Source: Aquitalea magnusonii
GTDB taxonomy: Bacteria; Pseudomonadota; Gammaproteobacteria; Burkholderiales; Chromobacteriaceae
Length of the DNA: 64,000 nucleotides
Direction of reading: 5' to 3'
Assembly (NCBI RefSeq): GCF_002217795.2
Contig: NZ_AP018823.1
Location: 1,612,001-1,676,000 of the forward strand
A program made the position numbers and the translations under genes. The notes below the pieces were generated by a model. The model ran no database searches. It saw only the letters and a list, made by a program, of their open reading frames with translations, and was not told the DNA's origin. Positions 44,523-51,635 of the stretch are shown here, one piece after another (position 1 is the first letter of the stretch; every line of letters starts with the position of its first letter).

Positions 44523-44663
44523 TCAGCCATATTCAATGGTACGTTCCTTCATGCAGCTTTCGGCAATATCCTTTTGCTGTTCGCGGCGCTGTCGCAAGAT
44601 GTCCGCAATTCGGGTTGGAAAGAAGCCGGATTCCGGATAGTGAGGTGCAAGACTTACTGGCAT
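44523..44663 (-). pseudogene. tle1 5' remnant A (46 codons)
   Basis: Starts with an ATG inside the end of lipoprotein copy 2 (10-bp overlap, as at intact tle1). It encodes PVSLAPHYPESGFFPTRIAD, continues to QQKDIAESCM, then breaks to KERTIEYG and a stop. Homology to intact tle1 ends around codon 41. Confidence 0.85.
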
Positions 44664-45223
44664 ACCGTACGCCCTCCCATGCGACGAATTAGCTCAAAAT
44701 CAAAATTTTTACCGCCTGGTAGCTTTGAAAACAACCGGTGTTTTTCTTCGCAATCAATCACTACACGTGCATCGTCGCAGGGTAAAAATACAAATGTGAC
44801 ACCGCACGTCTCACCATATTTAGGTAAGGGGATGATCTTTTCCATTTTTTTATAATTGGCTTCATGAATTTTCATCCACTTTTCCCATTCTGGAGTAGTT
44901 ATTCCATTCGGCAGAGCTGGTCGTCTTTTCCCATCTGGATTGACTCCCGGACTGGGGTCCTTGGTCCAGCTAAGCGTTGCGGTCATGCCCGGTTTCCATT
45001 TGGCCGGAATGCTCATGCAGCATTCTTGACCACCTGTACCACTTGCACCGCTACCATTCAGGCTTGCATTAAGTATTTTAATACTGCTATCGGTGTTGAC
45101 CACCCGTGCTGGAACGCCAATAGTGGCTTCATCGGCCATACTTTGGCAGCCGCTAAGCAGGGCAAGGGCGCTGATGATGGCCAGTAATTTATTGTTAAAC
45201 ATTGTGCAGTTGCCTGGTTGCAT
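44654..45223 (-). CDS. DUF3304-like lipoprotein, orphan immunity copy 2
   Basis: A 189-residue frame, of which six N-terminal residues before the FNNKLLAI start are probably not translated (ATG of MFNNK at 45202). Lipobox LLSGC. The C-terminal half, with NFDFELIRRMGGRTVCQ, is nearly identical to copy 4 and differs from copies 1 and 3. No intact toxin follows; a 46-codon tle1 remnant takes its place. Ribosome site is weaker than in copy 1. Confidence 0.8.
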   Translation of the reverse strand: MQPGNCTMFNNKLLAIISALALLSGCQSMADEATIGVPARVVNTDSSIKILNASLNGSGASGTGGQECCMSIPAKWKPGMTATLSWTKDPSPGVNPDGKRRPALPNGITTPEWEKWMKIHEANYKKMEKIIPLPKYGETCGVTFVFLPCDDARVVIDCEEKHRLFSKLPGGKNFDFELIRRMGGRTVCQ

Positions 45224-45339
45224 CGTTTCGTATTGTCATTTTATGTACTACTTGCCAATATTTTGCTGGTTATTTTATTTACTGCATCGTCGAATCGTCA
45301 TGCTGTTGGTTACAGTTAAAGCGCGGACTATTTAACAAC

Positions 45340-45462
45340 TCACTCATTCATGCAGCTTTCGGCAATATCTTTTTGCTGTTCGCGGCGTTGTGGCAAGATA
45401 TGGGCTATGTTGCTTGGAAAGTAACCAGCCTCAGGGGAGTGTGGTGCAAGACTTACCGGCAT
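45340..45462 (-). pseudogene. tle1 5' remnant B (40 codons)
   Basis: Overlaps the end of lipoprotein copy 3 by 10 bp and encodes PVSLAPHSPEAGYFPSNIAH up to IAESCMNE, then a stop. It shares the EAGYFP.NIAHIL variant of the intact effector; other remnants have ESGFFP.RIADIL. It is thus the remnant closest to intact tle1. Confidence 0.85.
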
Positions 45463-46004
45463 GTTTTTGCTCCCCCCGCACGACGGGCTAGTTCAGGATA
45501 AAATTCCTTTCCACCAGGAAGATCCTTGAAGAGACTGTATTTTTCGTCACAATCTATAACAATTCTGATGCCATCACACGGAAGAAAGATGAAAGTTACG
45601 CCGCATGTTTCTCCGTACTTTGGTAAAGGGATAGTTCTTTCCATTTTTTTATAATTAGATTTGTGTATTTTTACCCACCTTTCCCATTCTGGGGTAGATA
45701 TTTCACTAGTAAGTTTCGGTGGTCGTGACCCATCTGGGTTAACTCCTGGGCTAGGGTCCTTGGTCCAGCTAAGCGTTGCGGTCATGCCAGGTTTCCATTT
45801 GGCCGGAATGCTCATGCAGCATTCTTGGCCACCTGTTCCACTTGCACCGCTACCATTCAGGCTTGCATTAAGTATTTTAATACTGCTATCGGTGTTGACT
45901 ACCCGTGCTGGAACGCCAATGGTGGCTTCGTCGGCCATGCTTTGGCAGCCGCTAAGCAGGGCAAGGGTGCTGATGGTGATGGCCAATAATTTATTGTTAA
46001 ACAT
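45453..46004 (-). CDS. DUF3304-like lipoprotein, orphan immunity copy 3
   Basis: A 183-residue lipoprotein with lipobox LLSGC. Its central region (GSRPPKLTSEISTPEWERW) is unique in the array, while the last ~55 residues (DGIRIVIDCDEKYSLFKDLP to AGGAKTCR) are almost the same as copy 1. It is followed by the tle1 remnant that most resembles the intact effector. Confidence 0.8.
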   Translation of the reverse strand: MFNNKLLAITISTLALLSGCQSMADEATIGVPARVVNTDSSIKILNASLNGSGASGTGGQECCMSIPAKWKPGMTATLSWTKDPSPGVNPDGSRPPKLTSEISTPEWERWVKIHKSNYKKMERTIPLPKYGETCGVTFIFLPCDGIRIVIDCDEKYSLFKDLPGGKEFYPELARRAGGAKTCR

Positions 46005-46124
46005 TGTGCTGTTGCTTGGTTGAATCGTTTCGTATCGTCATTTTGCGTAGGTCTTGCCAATATTTTGCTGGTTACATTATTTATTGCATCGTCGAATCGT
46101 CATGCTGTTTGCCGCCTTTAAGAG

Positions 46125-46265
46125 TCAGCCATATTTAATGGTACGTTCCTTCATGCAGCTTTCGGCAATATCCTTTTGCTGTTCGCGGCGTTGTCGCAAG
46201 ATGTCCGCAATTCTGCTTGGAAAGAAGCCGGATTCCGGATAGTGAGGTGCAAGACTTACTGGCAT
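46125..46265 (-). pseudogene. tle1 5' remnant C (46 codons)
   Basis: Overlaps the end of lipoprotein copy 4 by 10 bp. Encodes PVSLAPHYPESGFFPSRIAD through IAESCM, then KERTIKYG and a stop. Differs from remnant A in only a few codons. Confidence 0.85.
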
Positions 46266-46804
46266 ACTGCACGCCCTCCCATGCGATGAATTAGCTCAAA
46301 ATCAAAATTTTTACCGCCTGGTAGCTTCGAAAACAACCGGTGTTTTTCTTCGCAATCAATCACTACACGTGCATCGTCGCATGGTAAAAATACAAATGTG
46401 ACACCGCACGTCTCACCATATTTAGGTAAGGGGATGATCTTTTCCATTTTTTTATAATTGGCTTCATGAATTTTCATCCACTTTTCCCATTCTGGAGTAG
46501 TTATTCCATTCGGCAGAGCTGGTCGTCTTTTCCCATCTGGATTGACTCCCGGACTGGGGTCCTTGGTCCAGCTAAGCGTTGCAGTCATGCCCGGTTTCCA
46601 TTTGGCCGGGATGCTCATGCAGCATTCTTGGCCACCTGTTCCACTTGCACCGCTACCATTCAGGCTTGCATTAAGAATATTGATACTGCTGTCGGTGTTG
46701 ACTACCTGGCCTGGAACGCCAATAGTGGCTTCGTCGGCCATGCTTTGGCAGCCGCTAAGCAGGGCAAGGGTGCTGATGATGGCCAGTAATTTATTGTTAA
46801 ACAT
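46256..46804 (-). CDS. DUF3304-like lipoprotein, orphan immunity copy 4
   Basis: A 182-residue lipoprotein with lipobox LLSGC and the conserved Cys set. The mature C-terminal half is nearly identical to copy 2 (HRMGGRAVCQ against RRMGGRTVCQ), suggesting recent duplication or gene conversion between these units. Start ATG followed by TTTAACAAT as in most copies. Confidence 0.8.
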   Translation of the reverse strand: MFNNKLLAIISTLALLSGCQSMADEATIGVPGQVVNTDSSINILNASLNGSGASGTGGQECCMSIPAKWKPGMTATLSWTKDPSPGVNPDGKRRPALPNGITTPEWEKWMKIHEANYKKMEKIIPLPKYGETCGVTFVFLPCDDARVVIDCEEKHRLFSKLPGGKNFDFELIHRMGGRAVCQ

Positions 46805-46837
46805 TGTGCAGTTGCTTGGTTGAATTGTCTCGTATCG

Positions 46838-47035
46838 TCATTTTGCGTAGGGCTTGTCAATATTTTTGCTGGTCATTTTATTTACTGCATCGTCTGATGC
46901 AGATTGAACGGTACGTTCAATCATGCAGCTTTCGGCAATATCCTTTTGCTGTTCGCAGCATTGTCGTAAGATGTCCGCAATTCGGGTTGGAAAGAAGCCG
47001 GATTCCGGATAGTGAGGTGCAAGACTTACTGGCAT
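46838..47035 (-). pseudogene. tle1 5' remnant D (65 codons)
   Basis: The longest remnant. It overlaps lipoprotein copy 5 by 10 bp, encodes PVSLAPHYPESGFFPTRIAD through IAESCM, then IERTVQSASDDAVNKM and further unrelated residues. The extra length comes from reading through the spacer, not from more toxin sequence. Confidence 0.82.
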
Positions 47036-47577
47036 ACCGCACGTCCTCCCATACGACGAATCAATTCAGGATAGCGGTCCTTGCCACCAGGTAATGTTCT
47101 GAATAATTTGTATCTCTCATCGCAATCTAGAATAACTCGCGCATCGTCACATGGTAAAAATACAAATGTCACTCCACACGTCTCACCATATTTAGGTAAG
47201 GGGATGATTTTTTCCATTTTTTTATAATTGGCTTCATGAATATTCATCCACTTTTCCCATTCTGGAGTAGTTATTCCATTCGGCAGAGCTGGTCGTCTTT
47301 TTCCATCTGGATTGACTTCCGGACTGGGGTCCTTGGTCCAGCTAAGCGTTGCGGTCATGCCCGGCTTCCATTTGGCCGGGATGCTCATGCAACATTCATC
47401 ACCGCCAGAACCACTCACGCCGCTACCATTCAGACTTGCACGTAGTATTTTAACGCTGCTGTCAGCATTCACTACTCTACCAGCAATGCCAATGGTGGCT
47501 TCGTCGGCCATGCTTTGGCAGCCGCTAAGCAGGGCAAGGGTGCTGATGATAATGGCCAATAATTTTTTGTTAAACAT
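47026..47577 (-). CDS. DUF3304-like lipoprotein, orphan immunity copy 5
   Basis: A 183-residue lipoprotein with lipobox LLSGC. It has GGDECCMS in place of GGQECCMS, and the C-terminal block (DERYKLFRTLPGGKDRYPEL) is shared with copy 6. With copy 6 it forms a third subtype of the array. Confidence 0.8.
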   Translation of the reverse strand: MFNKKLLAIIISTLALLSGCQSMADEATIGIAGRVVNADSSVKILRASLNGSGVSGSGGDECCMSIPAKWKPGMTATLSWTKDPSPEVNPDGKRRPALPNGITTPEWEKWMNIHEANYKKMEKIIPLPKYGETCGVTFVFLPCDDARVILDCDERYKLFRTLPGGKDRYPELIRRMGGRAVCQ

Positions 47578-47697
47578 TGTGCTGTTGCTTGGTTGAATCG
47601 TTTCGTATCGTCATTTTGCGTAGGGCTTGCCAATATTTTGCTGGTTACTTTATTTATTGCATCGTCGAATCATCATGCTGTTTGCCGCCTTTAAGAA

Positions 47698-47838
47698 TCA
47701 GCCATATTTAATGGTACGTTCCTTCATGCAGCTTTCGGCAATATCCTTTTGCTGTTCGCGGCGTTGTCGCAAGATGTCCGCAATCCTGCTTGGAAAGAAG
47801 CCGGATTCCGGATAGTGAGGTGCAAGACTTACTGGCAT
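47698..47838 (-). pseudogene. tle1 5' remnant E (46 codons)
   Basis: Overlaps the end of lipoprotein copy 6 by 10 bp. Encodes PVSLAPHYPESGFFPSRIAD through IAESCM, then KERTIKYG and a stop, the same end as remnant C. Confidence 0.85.
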
Positions 47839-48380
47839 ACCGCACGTCCTCCCATACGACGAATCAATTCAGGATAGCGGTCCTTCCCACCAGGTAATGT
47901 TCTGAATAAATTGTACTCTTCATTGCAATCTAGAATTACCCGCGCATCATCGCATGGTAAAAATACAAATGTCACTCCACACGTCTTACTATACTTTGGT
48001 AAGGGGATGATCTTTTCCATTTTTTTATAATTGGCTTCATGAATTTTCATCCACTTTTCCCATTCTGGAGTAGTTATTCCATTCGGCAGAGCTGGTCGTC
48101 TTTTCCCATCTGGATTGACTCCCGGACTGGGGTCTTTGGTCCAGCTAAGCGTTGCGGCCATGCCCGGTTTCCATTTGGCCGGGATACTCATGCAGCATTC
48201 ATCACCACCAGACCCGCTCACACCGCTGCCATTCAGGCTTGCATTAAGTATTTGGACGCTGCTGTCTGCATTCACTACTCTGCCAGCAATACCAATAGTG
48301 GCTTCGTCGGTCATGCTTTGGCAGCCGCTAAGCAGGGCAAGGGTGCTGATAATAAAGGCCAATAATTTATTGTTAAACAT
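47829..48380 (-). CDS. DUF3304-like lipoprotein, orphan immunity copy 6
   Basis: A 183-residue lipoprotein with lipobox LLSGC, close to copy 5 through the C-terminal half. It has a few private changes (SMTDEA instead of SMADEA; PKYSKTCGV instead of PKYGETCGV). All conserved cysteines are kept, which argues for continued function. Confidence 0.8.
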   Translation of the reverse strand: MFNNKLLAFIISTLALLSGCQSMTDEATIGIAGRVVNADSSVQILNASLNGSGVSGSGGDECCMSIPAKWKPGMAATLSWTKDPSPGVNPDGKRRPALPNGITTPEWEKWMKIHEANYKKMEKIIPLPKYSKTCGVTFVFLPCDDARVILDCNEEYNLFRTLPGGKDRYPELIRRMGGRAVCQ

Positions 48381-48530
48381 TGTGCTCTTGCTTGGTTGAA
48401 TCGTTTCGTATTGTCATTTTATGTACTACTTGCCAATATTTTTGCTGGTCATTTTATTTGCTGCATCGTCGAATCGTCATGCTGTTGGCTACTGTTAAAG
48501 GGTGGGCTATTAAACGACCCATTCATCCAT

Positions 48531-48641
48531 TCAGCTTTCGGCAATATCCTTTTGTTGTTCGCGGCGCTGTCGCAAGATGTCCGCAATCCTAGTTGGAAAG
48601 AAGCCAGATTCCGGATAGTGTGGGGCAAGGCTTACCGGCAT
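48531..48641 (-). pseudogene. tle1 5' remnant F (36 codons)
   Basis: The shortest remnant. It overlaps the end of lipoprotein copy 7 by 10 bp and encodes PVSLAPHYPESGFFPTRIAD to QQKDIAES, ending at a TGA where the others have the Cys codon before Met. Confidence 0.85.
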
Positions 48642-49180
48642 GTCTTTTTCCCTCCAAGACGGCGAATTAGTTCTGAATCAAAATTTTTACCGCCAGGTAG
48701 TTTCGAAAACAACCGGTGTTCTTCTTCGCAATCAATTATTACACGCGCATCGTCGCACGGTAAAAATACGAATGTTACTCCACACGTCTCCCCATATTTA
48801 GGGAGTGGTATTGTTTTTTCTATAGTTCTATAATTCTTCCTGTGGTTTGCCATCCAGGAATCCCATTCTGGAGTGCTTATTCCATTCTTTATTATAGGGG
48901 CTCTTTTCCCATCAGGGTTAATGTCAGGACTGGGGTCCTTGGTCCAGCTAAGCGTTGCTGTCATGCCCGGCTTCCATTTGGCTGGGATACTCATGCAGCA
49001 TTCATCACCACCAGCCCCACTCACTCCGCTACCATTCAGGCTTGCACGGAGTATTATGATATTACTGTCGGTATTAACTACTCTGCCTGGAATGCCAATG
49101 GTGGCTTCGTCGGCCATGCTTTGGCAGCCGCTAAGCAGGGCAAGGGTGCTGATGATGGCCAATAATTTATTTCTTAACAT
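48632..49180 (-). CDS. DUF3304-like lipoprotein, orphan immunity copy 7
   Basis: A 182-residue lipoprotein, first of the array in transcription order. Lipobox LLSGC. Its middle (DINPDGKRAPIIKNGISTPE, WMANHRKNYRTIEKTIP) matches copy 1, but its C-terminal block (EEEHRLFSKLPGGKNFDSEL) belongs to the copy 2/4 type, ending KKTCR. This is a mosaic. The 247 bp on its 5' side has no gene and may hold the promoter of the array. Confidence 0.8.
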   Translation of the reverse strand: MLRNKLLAIISTLALLSGCQSMADEATIGIPGRVVNTDSNIIILRASLNGSGVSGAGGDECCMSIPAKWKPGMTATLSWTKDPSPDINPDGKRAPIIKNGISTPEWDSWMANHRKNYRTIEKTIPLPKYGETCGVTFVFLPCDDARVIIDCEEEHRLFSKLPGGKNFDSELIRRLGGKKTCR

Positions 49181-49427
49181 TTTCTGTTGCTAAGCGCGTT
49201 GCTTCGCATAGCAATTCCATATCCTGGTTTGCGTCGTCGAGTAGGCAGATAGCCATTTTCTGATAATTTTGTGCTATTTTTCGATACCTATTAGCGCCTT
49301 CATGGCTTTTCTATTCATCCATTTTTTGTATGGCAAGTGCCCTCGATGTGGCTGTGTTATGCCTAATTAATTAAAAGCACTTGCCATCATTCGTTGCATT
49401 GACTGTGTCAGCTAACTTGGATTTATT

Positions 49428-50798
49428 TTAAGGCGCATTACTATTTTCTGTTTTCTTCGTGTAGCGCAGAGCCGACTTCATGAGTGGGTCTAGTAAAATA
49501 AGCCTACCATCTTGAGATTGACCTATCCATAACTCAGATACAAAGGGTTTAAGCAAACCAAGATCATTGATGGCTACACCGACAATGCGCTTGCTGCGTC
49601 GCTCAGGTGGAATGTCAAACCAGGACCAAGAATCATGGCTGCCGTTTCTTCGTAAACCGACCTTTGTCCAGTCAGAAGCCGATCCGCTCCACTGTAAAAT
49701 GGCATCGCCGCTACTGTTGCTGACTGCATGACCCAATATTTTTCCATTTGATTGGAATTGCACTTCGATATCCTCGGCACCTCCAGCTTTTGGCACGCCA
49801 ACGACAATAATCAGCTCCTCATTGGTGGCAGGCTTAATGATTTTTTCTTCATCATTAGTCATTAAGCGGTAGGTAGGCTGAGTTTTAGGCAGTTCGGTTG
49901 TGAACTTAACTAGTCCATTTTCGATATGCCATTTTCCTTCCAGATAGTCAAATTGCGAGTACCATGCTGCTCTGTGATTTTTTTCTAACCATAATTCAGA
50001 TTTTGTACTGGATGATGTGTATTTTCCGATTATAAATTTTTCTTTGATTGGCTTTTCCTGTTTTCGATAAGATAAGCTTTGAATACTTTTTGCGAAAGGG
50101 TTTTCTTTTATTTCCGGCTTTGGCATGGAAAGTATCAATTCGTCGTTTTCCCCATTATTTAAGGAAAGTAAGATGTTATTGAATGCCGGAGCAATTTTGT
50201 TGGAATTTTTTAGCATCATAGGCATGATGCCGCTCTCCTGTGCAGCATCTGTGACGGAAAACCAGTTCCATTTGTCTTCACCGTCAATACGCTTAAGGGC
50301 GACTCTTTTCCATGGCCCCCAGGAAGGAGGTTTTTTTGCTGTTAGCAAACCTCTATTTCTCTGATCTGTTTCGCCATTTATTATTTGGCCTTTTTCATCT
50401 TCAAAAATTGCGGCATCTCCAGTTATGCCTTGTATTTCGGTGCCAATGATGTAGGTGCCGATCACGTCGTTGGGGTGGCGGAATCTTATTTGATCTGATA
50501 TGTATGGCTGGTACTTCGGGTGGCCTTTTTCTTTGTTGGCTATTAGGTTTATTTTTTCATCTTTTATATTCCAGGTGCCGCTAACGTTATAGTGCCCGTT
50601 GTAATATAAATTCCATTGAAACTTTCCTGACTTTTCCAGTTTTAGATGGGATGGTAGCCAGTTGTCGTCTGTCAATACATAACTGCCTGCCAGTGGAGAA
50701 GTATTATTGCCAGCCAATGCTATTGGTGCTGTTGATATGTTGCTAATCAAGAATGCCCAGCTAAGAAGTGCAGTGGTGCTTTTCTGTTTGATTTTCAT
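49428..50798 (-). CDS. Exported protein with internal duplication, unknown function
   Basis: A 456-residue protein with a signal peptide (residues 1-29, ending IALAG). The mature part is an approximate two-fold repeat. 'GSYVLTDDNWLPSHLKLEKSG' with 'VSGTWNIKDEKINLI' recurs as 'GKYTSSSTKSELWLEKN' with 'LEGKWHIENGLVKFT'. 'GPWKRVALKRIDGEDKWNWF' recurs as 'SDWTKVGLRRNGSHDSWSWF'. It lies between the DUF4123 adaptor and the immunity array. The signal peptide argues against it being the VgrG cargo; a periplasmic immunity or accessory role is more likely. No known family recognised. Confidence 0.65.
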   Translation of the reverse strand: MKIKQKSTTALLSWAFLISNISTAPIALAGNNTSPLAGSYVLTDDNWLPSHLKLEKSGKFQWNLYYNGHYNVSGTWNIKDEKINLIANKEKGHPKYQPYISDQIRFRHPNDVIGTYIIGTEIQGITGDAAIFEDEKGQIINGETDQRNRGLLTAKKPPSWGPWKRVALKRIDGEDKWNWFSVTDAAQESGIMPMMLKNSNKIAPAFNNILLSLNNGENDELILSMPKPEIKENPFAKSIQSLSYRKQEKPIKEKFIIGKYTSSSTKSELWLEKNHRAAWYSQFDYLEGKWHIENGLVKFTTELPKTQPTYRLMTNDEEKIIKPATNEELIIVVGVPKAGGAEDIEVQFQSNGKILGHAVSNSSGDAILQWSGSASDWTKVGLRRNGSHDSWSWFDIPPERRSKRIVGVAINDLGLLKPFVSELWIGQSQDGRLILLDPLMKSALRYTKKTENSNAP

Positions 50799-50846
50799 TT
50801 TTGATTTGTCTTCGCTAAGGGTGTCGTTACAACATCTTAAATATGC

Positions 50847-51635
50847 TTAGTTAATACACAAAAATTGCTCAATGAATGGCAGGCGTGCATCTTCCGACCA
50901 CAATTTTGCTTTGTCCGCAGCCTGGTGCGCGTGTGCCAGCCGCGTCATCAGCTCTTCTTCGGACTGCAGTTGGAATTCCTCCGGGCTGAGCAGGTGGTTT
51001 TGCCGCCATTGCTCGGCAACATGCCAATTGGCCAGGGCATCCACCTGGCTGTCTTGTAATGGCAGGGTTTCGTCCAGCCAGATGGCAGGCGGCGGACTTT
51101 GCCATTTCCCGGTGTCCTGCATGCGGGCGTTGCCATCACGGTCCAGCCAGTGCCATTCACGGGTGGGGCGTAATAGCAGGCTGCGATTGTCGTCATCCAG
51201 CGTATCCACCACTGCGGCAAACAGCCGGGGGTCGTGATAGCGCAATACGCCTTTTTTCAATCCCCGTTCCCAGGATGCCTGCAGGCACAGACGGCAGTTA
51301 TTGACCAGGTCGGCAAAGTCCCAGCTGCTTAGCAGGGCCATTACCCTGGGCTGGCCATGCCATTGCTGCAGTAATTTCAGCAGTTGCGGGGCGGTGACAT
51401 GGAGCGGTACGCGTAGCAGTACCGGGCCAGCTTCTGCCGCTTCTTCGTGCGGGGTGTCCTGTAGCAGTGCCACCGGTTTGTTGAGTGTGGTAATCCGGTT
51501 TTGCCATGCAGGGCTTAATTCCGCCTGATCCACAATCAGGTCCAGCCATTCCAGCGCCAGTGCGGCAGCATGGTTCTGCAGCAGCGTGAGCCAGGCCTCA
51601 GGCGTGGCTTGGTTTAACAGGATGCGTTGACTCAT
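50847..51635 (-). CDS. DUF4123 effector adaptor/chaperone (Tap/TEC type)
   Basis: A 262-residue cytoplasmic protein with DUF4123 features: an N-terminal 'LDLIVDQAELSPAWQ' strand-helix, 'GPVLLRVPL', and 'VLRYHDPRLFAAVVDTLDDD' in the middle. Such proteins load a specific effector onto VgrG. Its start overlaps the vgrG stop by 4 bp (ATGA), so the pair is translationally coupled. The first intact cytoplasmic effector downstream is Tle1, about 7 kb away, so Tle1 is the likely client despite the array between them. Confidence 0.88.
   Translation of the reverse strand: MSQRILLNQATPEAWLTLLQNHAAALALEWLDLIVDQAELSPAWQNRITTLNKPVALLQDTPHEEAAEAGPVLLRVPLHVTAPQLLKLLQQWHGQPRVMALLSSWDFADLVNNCRLCLQASWERGLKKGVLRYHDPRLFAAVVDTLDDDNRSLLLRPTREWHWLDRDGNARMQDTGKWQSPPPAIWLDETLPLQDSQVDALANWHVAEQWRQNHLLSPEEFQLQSEEELMTRLAHAHQAADKAKLWSEDARLPFIEQFLCIN

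Larger units (their letters stand above)
43851..49180 (-). repeat. Tandem array of seven immunity-plus-toxin-start units
   Basis: Seven units, with start-to-start distances of 821, 781, 800, 773, 803 and 800 bp. Each unit has a complete ~552-bp DUF3304-like lipoprotein gene, a 10-bp overlap with a tle1 start codon, 36-65 codons of tle1-type sequence (708 in the first unit), and a ~110-bp spacer. Copies differ by scattered and block-wise substitutions. This is a diversified gene array and not a simple assembly duplication. Confidence 0.93.

Noticed and set aside
43851..49180. CRISPR-like or simple assembly-duplicated array
   Set aside because: The ~800-bp period and coding content exclude CRISPR. 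Block-wise differences among copies and unique spacers argue against a simple assembly artefact, although copy number should be confirmed with long reads.
49428..50798. Effector carried by VgrG through the DUF4123 adaptor
   Set aside because: A clear N-terminal signal peptide would send it to the periplasm of the producer, which is not expected of a T6SS effector.
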